The notes beneath the pieces are model-generated. The model saw only the letters and a program-made list of their open reading frames with translations, had not been told where the DNA came from and made no database searches. This document shows positions 1 to 11,345 of a DNA stretch of 64,000 nucleotides, in pieces (the first letter of the stretch is position 1; each line of letters opens with the position of its first letter). A program made the position numbers and the translations under genes. Location of the stretch: the NCBI GenBank assembly GCA_009767595.1, contig VSDK01010057.1, forward strand, positions 375,586-439,585, written 5' to 3'. This stretch comes from Symbiodinium kawagutii (lineage: Eukaryota; Sar; Dinophyceae; Suessiales; Symbiodiniaceae).

Positions 1-1350
1 CCCTTCCGGTCGGCTGTTTTGTATTAACGCTCCTGGTTTCATTGTATTTGGAGCAGCTGGAAATTGGATGAAATTGGATGAAATTGGATGTAGTGACTCT
101 TGTTGTGGTTGTTTGTGTTAAGCCTATTCAGGATTTTTGGTGGTTGTTTGTTTTTGTTGACATTGGTTGTTCACCGGGACACGCGCGTACCGCGCAATTG
201 ATGTGGCAAGGCGCATGTTGAATTGTTGTTCCTCTTGTTCAACTTTTTTGATGGTTGGTTCGGTTTGAAAACCTTGTTTTTTGGGTGGGGTTCTTTTTGT
301 TGCTTTTGTGTGCAATTTGACTTTATTAGTTGTTCCTAAGTTTTGACCGTTTACTATCAAGCTAGATAATTGGTTTTGCCGCAGCTGCAACACTGGCAAC
401 TAAAAAGGAAAGTTGTTCACTGATTGTAACTTCTTCAGCACGATTCACGCGGGTAAAGCAACAACTAATGGCTTTACATTGACAGGCCTGATTTTATACC
501 AAGGCTAGTGGTTGCGGATCATCAACCATGAATACCCATGCGGTACTACGAAACTCGACCCTGGTCATGTGAATGTTGATTCATTGTAGGGGTCAATGGG
601 CCCCTCATATTGACCCCCTTCAGCTCGGACGAGAGGGCTACAATCAACATGATGAACCTTTCGCATCCTTTTGCCATACTGTATGTACCCCCTAGAACCA
701 CACAACGGCCTACCATATCCTACTCTTACATTCCGTTACTGCATGTCCTTTGTTTCTCTTGGACTGTTACTGGACAAGAATCTACATGGCATGTTGTTTG
801 TTTTTGCTGTCTCTCTTTGCACCTTGGTAAACTAAGCTGAAGGCTAAAGAAGCACCAGTTTCAATCGTAAATCAGCAGTGGATCCTCCACTTCCAGGTTA
901 GTTTACTCGCGGGTATACCATGCTTTGACGGGGCGGCCCAGGCCCAACTTTGCCTGGCCACATGGGGCTATGTTAGCCACGGTCACTGGGCAGTTGGACG
1001 CTCCAGGCTTCCAAGAAACTTGGCTGAGCTGACAAGTCTGACGTTCCCCACAGTCACAGTTCCCCACAGTCACACAGTACCGACCAGTTGTGGAGAGTCT
1101 TTTGGATGCGCATGGTCCATACATCATGAAAATGTCGATGGTTGGTTGATTCGTCAGAATGAAATGAGCTGTGATTTGCGGAAACGTATGGTCTGGGGCA
1201 TGAGCATCAAACTTCAATACTTCAATACGGAAATAAGAGGTTTGAAAGCCGAGAATGTGTTGTTTTCAAGGAAATCTCTTGGGCATAGATTTCTACAGCT
1301 TCCTACCTTTTTTATCCTTTTTTCTTTCCCACTTTGACAGTGTCCACTTG
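1..1350. other. No supported gene
   Basis: I see no exon here with a good acceptor, donor and third-base GC bias. The stretch is T/G-rich at its left end, with three copies of GAAATTGGAT near 59-88. Short open frames on both strands lack coding bias. It may be intron or intergenic DNA upstream of the first gene. Confidence 0.5.
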
Positions 1351-1356
1351 TCTCAG

Positions 1357-1436
1357 GAGTCAAAGAGCTTCAATCAGCATGTGATCTTCGAACTATCATT
1401 GATTTCAGACCTGATGATTTTGATGTGCGGAAAATG
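1357..1436 (+). CDS. Candidate exon (unknown protein)
   Basis: An 80-base open segment lies between a pyrimidine-rich acceptor (CTCAG then G) and a GTGGGT donor. One frame gives an acidic peptide starting GVKELQSACD and ending DDFDVRKM. Its phase does not join directly to the next exon at 1630, so an exon may be missing between them or this call may be false. No family recognised. Confidence 0.35.
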
Positions 1437-1629
1437 GTGGGTGTTTGTGTGTGTGTGCGGCATGCGTGTGAGACTGTCTACGGACAAAAAACCTGCGCCA
1501 AAGTGCCAAACAGGATCTTTGAAACCCTGTTGAACGATGATGTTTACATTCAACTGACTGCAGTATTTTAATTTCCCCATAGTTGATAATACAACATATA
1601 ATCATAGTCATTAACCACCCTGTTGGCAG

Positions 1630-4600
1630 AAATCATCCGAATCCTCGTGATCTTCCTCCCAGCTGCGATCATTGTGACCATCGCAGTGAACTTTCAATGG
1701 CTCCTGGACGCGTTTGGGAGCCATTCGGAGCCTATCCGCTCCCGGGATCGTAGCTTTGGGTGGCATCAAGATGACTATGGGTCAAGCAGTTAATCAACCA
1801 ATCATTGGGGATAAGTTCACCAACAAAACTATTTGGAAAACAACGGTTATATAATGATGGGGAACCAATAATAACCAACAAAACTATAGGGAAAATGAGC
1901 TGGCTAATGATGGGGAACCAGGGGGACTAAGGGTGAACTGACCCACAGCCAGATGACTTCCCATGGCCCAGAAGAATGTATCTCTGACATCTTACATCAT
2001 GGAATGGACCACCTTTGTTTGGACATTGACTTGGGCTTTGCTAGTGGTGGGGTTGGGTTTATCTAGTTCTGAAACATTGATGGACATTGGTTCCCGAGCA
2101 AATGTGGCAAATTAGCTGGAACTACCCTCAAAATAATCCTCATGTGCGGTGCTTCCCAAAATAAGATGTTATAATTCGTTGGGGTCACAGCCCAATGTCA
2201 TTCACAATTCCGTGAAAATATCCTTCCCCAAGCTTTTCAAAGCTTTCCAAAGAGCCAGTTTCTGTTTCAGATTCCACAGCCGTCCTTGCACTTTCAGTGC
2301 CGCGACGTTTGGATCACCAGCTGACTGGGGACCTATCCGGTCAGCCATTTTGGCCATCCCGAGTTGGCATCATGTTTGGGTTTCTCCCTCAAGCCTGGTC
2401 GGCCTCTCAGTACTCTCAAGTTGTGGACAGACTGCACAGGTCGACCTGCGAGTCGCCAGTGGATTTCATTCCTGCGAGTTGCTGCAGATGCCAGTAATGT
2501 TTCAGAACAGCTAGGAGGGTTTTGTCATGGTTCATGATTCATGATGGTGAAGGCTTAAGAAATGTCAAGTGAGGTTAAGCATGCTCAATAAGGGGTGATA
2601 GCGCGTGATAATGAGTTGATTGGAGGTTGATTATGGTCGAAAGAGTTTGGAAAATAGTGGTTATTCATGCTAAACAGTGGTTAACGCATAGTAACACCGC
2701 TTGTTCTAGAGTAGTCGCTGATGTCGCATGCAGGCTGCCACGCTGGAACGGTATGGCGTCAAAGTCCAGCACGACGGCGTGTGAGGACTGCTCCGGTGGT
2801 TGGAAGGCTCTGGAAAACACACCGCACACCCATCTCTCCCAAAAACACGCCTTCGACCAAAAGGTGAGGCCGGTTATGTGGGACTGAGATAGGAGGGCAG
2901 CACCATTGAAGGGTTGGCAGTGTTCCTTCTTAAACACAAGTTACAAGTTGAAATAAGTTAAATGGGTTTGTCCATAAACGATGGTACCTACTAGTCATTC
3001 AGTAATCCGCATTCATATTTATTAGGGACACCGCATTTCCGGACACGTTTCCTCCCGGAGATGCTTGTGAACATCGTGCGCCAGGAATTTTCAGGAGCCA
3101 TGTTTGGGGGAGCCAGCAGCATTGCCGTTGGGATCTCAAGATGTCGAAAGCAGCGGAAGAATGAGTCCGAGGTAGCAACGCTTCGAGATGCGGAAGCCTG
3201 TATGTTGATGGATGTTTCTACGTGATACGTCATGTAATGCAATGGAATGCAATGGATTGCAATGTAATGCAATGGAATGCAATGTAATGCAATGGAATGG
3301 AATGGAATGCAATGTAATGCAATGGAATGCAATGGAATGCAATGCAATGCAATGGAATGCAATGGAATGCAATGCAATGCAATGGAATGCAATGGAATGC
3401 AATGCAATGCAATGGAATGCAATGGAATGCAATGCAATGCAATGGAATGCAATGGAATGCAATGCAATGCAATGGAATGCAATGGAATGCAATGCAATGC
3501 AATGGAATGCAATGGAATGCAATGCAATGCAATGGAATGCAATGGAATGCAATGCAATGCAATGGAATGCAATGGAATGCAATGCAATGCAATGGAATGC
3601 AATGGAATGCAATGCAATGCAATGGAATGCAATGGAATGCAATGCAATGCAATGGAATGCAATGGAATGCAATGCAATGCAATGGAATGCAATGGAATGC
3701 AATGCAATGCAATGGAATGCAATGGAATGCAATGCAATGCAATGGAATGCAATGGAATGCAATGCAATGCAATGGAATGCAATGGAATGCAATGCAATGC
3801 AATGGAATGCAATGGAATGCAATGCAATGCAATGGAATGCAATGGAATGCAATGCAATGCAATGGAATGCAATGGAATGCAATGCAATGCAATGGAATGC
3901 AATGGAATGCAATGCAATGCAATGGAATGCAATGGAATGCAATGCAATGCAATGGAATGCAATGGAATGCAATGCAATGCAATGGAATGCAATGGAATGC
4001 AATGCAATGCAATGGAATGCAATGGAATGCAATGCAATGCAATGGAATGCAATGGAATGCAATGCAATGCAATGGAATGCAATGGAATGCAATGCAATGC
4101 AATGGAATGCAATGGAATGCAATGCAATGCAATGGAATGCAATGGAATGCAATGCAATGCAATGGAATGCAATGGAATGCAATGCAATGCAATGGAATGC
4201 AATGGAATGCAATGCAATGCAATGGAATGCAATGGAATGCAATGCAATGCAATGGAATGCAATGGAATGCAATGCAATGCAATGGAATGCAATGGAATGC
4301 AATGCAATGCAATGGAATGCAATGGAATGCAATGCAATGCAATGGAATGCAATGGAATGCAATGCAATGCAATGGAATGCAATGGAATGCAATGCAATGC
4401 AATGGAATGCAATGGAATGCAATGCAATGCAATGGAATGCAATGTAATGCAATGGAATGCAATGGAATGCAATGTAATGCAATGGAATGCATGCATTGCA
4501 ATGCAATGCAATGGAATGGAATGCAATGTAATGCAATGTAACGCAATGGAATGCAATGTAACGCAATGGAATGCAATGCCATGCAATGGAATGGAATGGA

Positions 4601-5986
4601 ATGCAATGGAATGCAATGTAATGCAATGGAATGCAATGGAATGCAATGTAATGCCATGGATTGCAATGGAATGCAATGGAATGCAATGGAATGCAATGTA
4701 ATGGAATGGAATTGTTTGTAAGCAATGTAATGTTTGTGCGTATGTATGCATATCTATCTATGTGGCTTCTAGTTGTACTGATGTTTGAATCTATTTATGT
4801 GTACAGATCGGTATGTACATGTTCTTGCATGATATTATACATTGTACAGTATTTTGTATTTTGCAGAACATATTTGTTTACATTATTAGACACATACATA
4901 GGGGATAGAACCGTTCATGGGCATAACAATTGACCGAGTAGCAGAATCAATCCAGAGCAAATTGTGGAAACAGTTGGTACTTGAACTGTGAGGCATTTGA
5001 TGATGTTCCAGATGACTTTGAGCTTCCAGAGGGCAGTGTGAAGAAAGGAGAGAAGTTTTTTGGTTGCATTGACATAGACTTCGCAGGCTGGCGCAAGCCG
5101 AATCACAAGTTGAGACTTCACCAGGTACTTCAAGAAATACTGCTCACAGTGTCACTCCATCTACCCGGACAACAGAATCACGCGGGTGTCTTCAATGCAC
5201 TTAGCAGCAATCATGAGCTGGAACGTTTCAATTTCATCAGAGCTAGTAGCTGTTCAGTGCAGCTCAGGGGGGGCAGACACAGATTGGGCCTACGATGTTC
5301 AACGTGTATGGTCTCTTGCTTAGTTCGGGCCGCTCCAGATCTGCTGGGGCAGCCTTGTACTTATGAGGACGCGCCAGTGGATTGGAGGAGATCCAGAACA
5401 AGCAGGAGAGATGGGTTGGACTGCTGGCCGGTTCTCCAGTCATAAGGGGGCCCACCAAATCATCATGTTTATTCGCGATTAATAGTAATATTAAACAAGG
5501 ATAACCCTTTAAGGGTTATCCTGTACGATTAATAGTCATCATGTTTAGTAATAAGCCACCAACTTTGGGGTCCCCTGTTCTGAGAAACCCCCAGATAGAA
5601 AAGCGTTGAGACTCTGGAAGAATTGATGCCAGGTGTCCACGGCTTGTCATGCGATGCTGGTTCAGGCAGGGTCAGACCGTGTGGATGGTGTGCTATGGCT
5701 GGATGCAGCACTGATGCCAGCGACTCAGCATGGTGGTCCTCGACCTGGCCACTGGTTGTTTTCCAAAGGTTAGTTTTTTCCATGTGGCAGTGGGTCAGTT
5801 CACCCTTAGTCCCCCTGGTTCCCCTATCATTAACCATTGTTTTCGCTATTGTTGGTGGAAATCCCCCATTAGTTGGTTGGTTAATGTTGACCCACTGCCA
5901 ATGTGTTTTCGTATGTCTTTTCCGAGGAACTACATGAAGAACCCGCGAGTGATGGCATCTGGGTGCCCACCGCAGTTTCTGTTTGA
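1630..5986 (+). CDS. Eight-exon gene, unknown product, 3' end complete
   Basis: Exons: 1630-1769, 1953-2043, 2298-2473, 2734-2776, 3026-3199, 4958-5124, 5633-5768 and 5940-5986 (TGA). The phase carries through every junction. Donors are GA, GT, GC, GC, GT, GT, GT, the mix expected of a dinoflagellate. The visible protein is about 323 residues. It starts inside a hydrophobic segment (LVIFLPAAIIVTIAV), probably a membrane helix. A 58-residue exon follows (PRRLDHQLTG...), then FLPEMLVNIV and a Cys/Arg/Lys stretch, and an acidic exon (DDVPDDFELPEG). I do not recognise the family. The first intron is a family-B element, the fifth holds the 1.5 kb satellite and the last holds another family-B element. 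The final two exons are the weakest: 5633-5768 is open in all three frames. Confidence 0.6.
1772..1951 (+). mobile_element. Family-B TIR element B1 (acts as an intron)
   Basis: A 180-bp element with inverted ends TGACTATGGGTCA / TGACCCACAGCCA, flanked by a GA duplication (1770-1771 and 1952-1953). It is longer than its relatives because about 60 bp is duplicated internally (two copies of ACCAACAAAACTAT and of AATGATGGGGAACCA). The intron inferred from the reading frame, 1770-1952, is exactly the element plus duplication bases: GA donor on the left, AG acceptor made from the last A of the element and the G of the right duplication. Confidence 0.85.
3232..4712. repeat. AATGN satellite with a perfect 30-bp higher-order unit
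   Basis: About 1.48 kb built of AATGN pentamers. From 3321 to 4440 (1120 bp, about 37 copies) it is an exact 30-bp repeat of six pentamers whose fifth bases run G,C,G,C,C,C, with no substitution that I can see. The flanks (3232-3320 and 4441-4712) are degenerate, with AATGT, AATGGA and ACGCA variants. Because 30 is a multiple of three and the pentamers contain no stop, very long open frames run through both strands. They are artefacts. The array lies between exons 3026-3199 and 4958-5124 of a plus-strand gene, so it is probably intronic. Confidence 0.97.
5477..5536. repeat. 40-bp palindromic insertion between 10-bp direct repeats
   Basis: GATTAATAGT occurs at 5477-5486 and again at 5527-5536. 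The 40 bp between them contain a perfect inverted repeat: AGGATAACCCTT at 5498-5509, one T, then its complement at 5511-5522. It sits inside a degraded family-A element that spans roughly 5443-5594. Confidence 0.7.
5530..5594 (-). mobile_element. Family-A element, partial
   Basis: The right part keeps the family signature: TAATAAGCCACCAA, then GGGGTCCCC, then TTCTGAGAAACCCCCA. The left half is rearranged and carries the palindromic insertion listed separately. It lies in the intron between exons 4958-5124 and 5633-5768. Confidence 0.55.
5785..5900 (-). mobile_element. Family-B TIR element B2
   Basis: A 116-bp element with ends TGGCAGTGGGTCA / TTGACCCACTGCCA, inverted relative to B3-B6. It occupies 68 percent of the 171-nt last intron (5769-5939) of the 1630-5986 gene. 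ATG flanks it on both sides, but a clean 2-bp duplication is obscured by one extra A on the right. Confidence 0.8.
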
Positions 5987-6179
5987 CTCGGGTCCAACCT
6001 GGCCAAAAAAACCTGTGAATTGCCCAACCGCACATCGACTTCGGACATTCATTGGGACAAGGATTGGGATTTGACAAGCGCTGCAATATTTTGCATTATT
6101 TCTACTTTCTACAGTTGTTCATGTATCTTCATTTAATATCTATGTTTCTATTATCTTTCTAGTTTCTAATCTCTACTGT

Positions 6180-6560
6180 TGTTTCTACTGTTGATAATAC
6201 ATCCCATGGCTTCATTGCGTTGAGGCGGGTCCAGATGAACTTCAGTGGCATCAAAGACTTCCAAACTCGGGTTGACATTGCAGCACTCTGAGTTTGCATT
6301 CGATCTTGGCTCCGTAGATTCCGAATCGACCCAAAACCCATCGTTGACCCGTTTTGGGGGAGCGAGCTTGAGCCCCCCCTGCAGGGAGATGCAGCAAGTT
6401 GGGCATCGTGGCATGCCCCCTGCCTGAGGTCCATTACCTGAAGACTTTGGATTGGACCAACCACGAAATTGCGTCTATCCCTGAGATCTGCCCACGAAAA
6501 TGACATCTGAGTGTTTGCGCATGCAGATGCACGGCCAGCCAGAAAAGGTGGACACATGCC
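6180..6560. other. Coding-like on both strands, unassigned
   Basis: On the plus strand TTGCAG is followed by an open segment (SEFAFDLGSVDSEST...). On the minus strand CTGCAG then G is followed by an open segment (KLAPPKRVNDGFWVDS...). Both look protein-like and third-base composition does not choose between them. At most one is likely to be real. Confidence 0.3.
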
Positions 6561-6599
6561 CCTGCAATGGCTAATGATTGATGTATTTTTTACCCAAGA

Positions 6600-7000
6600 A
6601 TTGTGGCGCGCCCCGGTCTGTGCGTAATATTACAATTACGAAATAGTACAAAATACAATCCAATACACGTAAACATAATCATGCTCATATGATCTCATAT
6701 GTATACAGAATATATCATAATGCGTGTATTGATGTGTGAATACACGCGTAGGCATAAATGTTTACATCGTGTATGTACACACATTTGAGAGATTGGTGCA
6801 GATCAATGCTCACATATGTGCATTTCTATATGTATGAATATATCATATGTATAGATAAAGTATATAAAAAGTATTTAGACACATAATAGATAAATATGTA
6901 TAGATATTATATATACATATAATATTATATATATATAAATATATATCATTGTTACATAATTTATATATAAACAGATAGAGATTCTGATGGACCCTGTTAT
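6600..7000. other. AT-rich non-coding stretch
   Basis: TA/CATA-rich low-complexity DNA, strongest at 6840-6975. No exon is visible. The open frames here are products of AT repeats. Confidence 0.6.
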
Positions 7001-7010
7001 GACGTGCCAG

Positions 7011-7718
7011 GAATCCGCCTGAGAAGCCCGCAAGCTTCGCTCCAGTCCGCTGGTGGCTCCGCTTAGATTCGCTGATGCGACGTGGGTGCCCAGTGGGTCG
7101 GGCTGTGGGTCGGGCACCAAGGTTTAGCAAGTCATGATGATGCTGTCATCAGCGCAAGAGAGGCCTCAGGGTGAGGATGGGTGAGGCAAAGTGGGACGCA
7201 CACAATATTGATACATATCAATACTATCATTGGCGATGGGGTCTATCATCAATCATCATGAATTAGTATGTGATATAGGTATGTATTTGTAGTGATAGTG
7301 GCTTGTTCTATTGCCTTAACTGGTAGGTCATGCGACACTTGAAGCTTGTTGTGCAGCTTTACTTGATGCGCATCCGTTGATTGCTCTGCAAATCCTTGAT
7401 CTCACTTGGCAGAGGTGCTTGACCTTCTGTGCAGCAAACGCCAGCTGCTGTCTCAAAACACGGTAGCAGCAGCAGACGTAGCTGCAGGCGTTCAGTTTCA
7501 GCACGAGGGTTCTTTCGAAGGCACCGTTCCAGACTCTTGCACGTGCAATGGAGATACTCAGAAAAAGGCGTGGTCTGCAGTGTTTTTTCTCGGACCCACC
7601 TCAGTTTGTGCTTGTGTCATGCAGCTTGAAATTCTAAAGGACTACGTTGAACGAGTCTACGTTGACAGATGCGCTTTGCCCTGCATTTCGGCTGGAAGAT
7701 CAGACCTATTTCACAAGG
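7011..7718 (+). CDS. Candidate exons of an unknown gene
   Basis: Three segments look like exons. 7011-7115: acceptor GCCAG then G, begins NPPEKPASFAPVRWW, basic end, GTTTAG donor. About 7408-7580: acceptor AG|G, begins VLDLLCSKRQLL, highest third-base GC of the region. 7640-7718: acceptor AAAG|G, 26 codons with NESTLTDALCPAFRLEDQTY, donor GTAGGT. An alternative exon 7327-7462 in another frame would conflict with the second. I recognise no family. They lie just upstream of the SET gene and could end a different gene. Confidence 0.4.
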
Positions 7719-7909
7719 GTAGGTTTGATCGGTTCCTTTCACAACTCTTCAGCCTTTGAAAGGGTCAGCTGGTTCTTTGTTTTAAGCGTTCAGCCCACGC
7801 CCCTTATCCTTCAACATTTTTCAACATCTTTCGTCTGGTTACTGCCTGAAGTATCCAGCATCCATCCTCGGTTGCGCCATGTTTGCTCCATGCGATGATA
7901 TGATTGGCG

Positions 7910-10538
7910 ATGCGATGTGCCGTGCACGGGGTCGTCTTTTGCTTTCTTTGGTTCGCATTAGCAGAGCCCGAGACGTGCCCAAACGGGCATGGGCGGCACG
8001 GCTGCTCAGAGAGCCAGGAAAAGAGGCACCAAAGGAAGATCCTTCGAGGATTGCTTCGCAAAGGTGGTGCTGTGCTAGGCGATGTGGTCATTTCAGAAGA
8101 TCGAAGCACTTGTGTGGCATCCAAGTCAATCCAAAAAGGCGACTTGCTCTTTGAGATCCCGCTCACTGTGGTACGAAGATCCGCACAGTTGCCGCATTTT
8201 TCGGGCCTCTCCCTAGCAGACAGATTGGTACTTTCTTTGGCTATACTGATGAAGGAGTTTGAGGAAGCGAAGCATGCGAAGCATGCAAATTCACCTCTGG
8301 CAGCTTATGCCGGTTACCTGGCAATGGAGCCACTGCCGAATGCAACCGTGCTGTGGCCACACAAAGAGTTGGCATGGCTGATTGGAACTGAAGCGCACCA
8401 AATGACAGAACACTTCCTGCGGAGAATCTCGCAGATTCATGCAGCAGCACCACTGGTAGTGGATCACCATGATGTCAAGGTGGCTTGGGAATGCTTGGGA
8501 TCACCTCTGCAAGTGTTAATAGCGCATCTGGGAAGGTACATGGGCAGAAGTCCAACCCATCCAACCCCAAAATGTGTTGAATCAGGTGGCTTTTGTGCAC
8601 TTCTACACGCGACATTTGAAATTGCCACTTGGTGCTGAGCTCAGTGCTTTCCGACCGCTGTGGTTTATGCCTGCCAACTCATACTATCGTACCTACATGT
8701 ACCTGCAGAAGTAGAACATGATAGGGGATGGAAAGAAATGTAGAATGTAGAAACATCCACATGCATCGTATGATATAAGAGTGTGTGTGTGTGTGCGTGT
8801 GTGGGTGGGTGTGGGTGTGTGCACGTTTCATAAATATATGTTTTGAGATTCTTTGCATTAGCCTTTGGCAAGGTTCGCAGCACCAACTTGAGCCTGTGCT
8901 GCCGAAGCCCAAGTCCTCTCACAGAAGTAGGAAGACTACAGCTGCAGCTGAAGTTCAGTCTAAGGCTTCCGGGCATTGATTGGTGCCGGCATCGTGAAGG
9001 TTCTGCAAAACCGGCCACGCCCTTGGCAAATTTGGTGTAGGAAGGGATAGCCACAGGGCTACTTGTAGCAGGCCTTGGCGTTGAAAAAAACCCCTGCCGC
9101 AGCAAGCCATGCAGAGACGTGCGGAGATTGGAATCATTTTTAATCTAGGAAAGTACTGATATGCGTCTTCCATTTCTGTTGCACATTGAGTTGAATTAGA
9201 TTCACTTGATTGACATTCTGCCATGACGCACATGACCGAAGTCAATTGGACTTTGACCAAAGAAATTTCTCTCCCAGCTCTGACTTGGAAGCTTGGCCGA
9301 GCCAATGATCGGTCTTTATCAGCTCATATCAGCTCGATGTCAGGTGCTAGTGCACGAACAACAAGTGGCGGGGTGGCCTGGATGGTTGTTGATTCATCAA
9401 ACGGAGTGCAAAACAAATCGAACGAAACGACACGTCCAGATGTGTCCAGATGAATCCAAATGGTCCAATGAAATTCACGGCATCCACCTTGGTGTTTCTC
9501 AGGTTCAGCTTCGTGCTTCGGCCCCAATGCACGCCGGCGAGGAAATCTTTGTCGATGCAGGAGTCGGTCGCTGAGAAAACGGCAAGTGCCGCAACAGTTG
9601 ATCACGGCAGATAGCAACCGTAAATGCAACCATATGCAACCATGATGATTAGTGGTTAGCAACCCATGATGATTGCTATTGACTGCTATCGACTGCTATC
9701 TGTTTTGCCATGTGTGGCCTGAACCAATCCACAACAGAACGTTGGCGGAAACGAAGTTCGCGGAGCAGCCAAGGTCCAGGACAACACGGACTTGGTCCTC
9801 GCAGGAGCTACCTGACTGCAATGGGATGGCAAGGGATGGCAAGGGATGGCAACGGCATCCCATCCCTCCCAGGGCAAGATGGATCCAAGTTTGGGCCAAG
9901 TGCTGACCGTCCGATGCCCAGATCCTCCACTAATTCCAGGTTGCTGCACGTAGTTTCATTTTCCTGCAAAAACCAGATGAAAAATGACATGTTTTTCCAA
10001 ACTTCAAACATTTTCTTGAAATACCTGGTTTTCAAGACGTGGTCAGAAGAACTGCTACAAGACAAAGAAGGTCAGCCAGGGCCAGGCTGAGCCAAGCATT
10101 CAGAAGTGGCAATTGGGAGGACGCGACGAGATGATCTAAACTCAGGTTCGGCTAGCTGACGACAAGACTGCTGCACAAAAGCGTCCCCCGGCCCAAAGAT
10201 AGATCTTAAAAGCTTAAAGGAACTCAAGGATTTCCAAGAAGCAGCACACTACATTTTGCTTCTTGAATCTTCCTGACCAATTGTACATTTTGTTGCAGTG
10301 CAGAGAAATTGGCTTGAATTCTGGCAGACATGTTTTTTTTCTTGTTTTTTTTGTTCGACCGCAGTTTTTTGCGACCGTAGCTTCAATTGTGATACTTCCA
10401 CATGTTATGCATATTCATCTCAATTTCAGATGCCGTTCGTTAATGTTTAATGCACTGCTTGGATTCTGCCTGGAACGACATGCTCGAGATGTGAACGACA
10501 CTACCATCGCTCAAAGACTCCAAGCGAGTGCGGCTCAG
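7910..10538 (+). CDS. SET-domain protein (Rubisco LSMT/SETD type) with N-terminal signal
   Basis: Exon 1 (7910-8479, ATG to GT donor, 190 codons) begins with a short basic start and hydrophobic core (GVVFCFLWFALA) before EPETCPNG, a likely signal peptide. The N-half of a SET fold follows: KGDLLFEIPLTV, then LAAYAGYLAMEPLP and LWPHKELAWLIGTEAH, which match the inserted SET region of Rubisco large-subunit methyltransferase relatives. Later exons: 8586 to about 8668 (VAFVHFYTRHLKL), 9503-9562 (RASAPMHAGEEIFVDAG, the conserved GEE-F block near the end of SET), about 9805-9824 and 10430-10538 (NALLGFCLERHARDVND, like the substrate-binding helices). This family trimethylates lysine or methylates histidine in non-histone proteins. 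The exon carrying the N-H motif is not identified. Middle junctions are inferred. The targeting signal suggests secretion or plastid import. Confidence 0.7.
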
Positions 10539-10544
10539 GTCTCC

Positions 10545-10617
10545 TGTTTCAGCAGCTGAATTGGCCACTGGAGATCAGGCTCACGGGCAATGAAGTGCAG
10601 GACCCACGACGTCTGGT
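10545..10617 (+). CDS. Candidate exon
   Basis: TTTCAG is followed by about 20 codons (QLNWPLEIRLTGNEVQDP...) ending at a GTGTGA donor. It starts only about 14 bases after the exon ending at 10538, so both cannot be spliced as drawn. One boundary is wrong, or the two frames belong to alternative forms. Confidence 0.35.
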
Positions 10618-11345
10618 GTGAGTGATTCGTGATGACTGGTGGATGTTTGGATATGAGAGTTTTGTCCCGAAGGGTTTAGCAGCACCTGAGGGTAGGACTC
10701 ATAGGAATCAGCGTGTAAGGTGAGGCCTGGTATCAGTCACCGAAGAGTTTCAAACGCCAAGAGATTCAGCTCCAGTTGTCACAATGGTCGACTTACATCC
10801 ATGCACAGCATCCTACATTATGATAGTGCATATGAATTATAAACATATACACTTGCTCACAATCATATACAAATGATTTCGAAAGCAACATAATTTGACC
10901 TATATTTTACACAGAATAGTATAGTAATCATATAATGTGTAAAGTGGTTTGTGTACACATGCCTGTAGAATGTAGCAGCTGACTGTATCGAGACAACGAG
11001 CGTACAGTCCGAGTCTAGGACTTGAAGCGCCTGCGGCTCGCGTCAATGCCCGAAGAAGAATTTACCTCGTGGCTAGGACCTTAGGGTGAATTTCCTGAAG
11101 AGAAGAAAGTTGCATGCACTGAAAAACCATTCTTATCGCTTAGTGATGCTTAGATAGTGATGACATGGTCTCCGGTCTCCAATAGTGGTTAAACTACGGT
11201 GAAACAACCACAATTATATGGCATCATCATCATCAAGTCAGACTATTTCCTGTTTGGATCTTCAATTTCGAAGTCTTTATGTCAGACTTCTATCAATCAG
11301 TCTTGAATCTCAAGTCAGACTTTTTGTCTGGAGATTTTGGAGTTC

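Noticed and set aside
2343..2353. GCCATTTTGGC, matching the core of the dinoflagellate spliced leader
   Set aside because: Only 11 bases match, the flanks differ, and it lies in the middle of a coding exon. A chance match of this length in 64 kb is not surprising.
2991..4751. Very long open frames (up to 586 codons) on both strands
   Set aside because: They only read through the AATGN satellite, whose period is a multiple of three and lacks stops. The repeat also gives equally long frames in several other registers.
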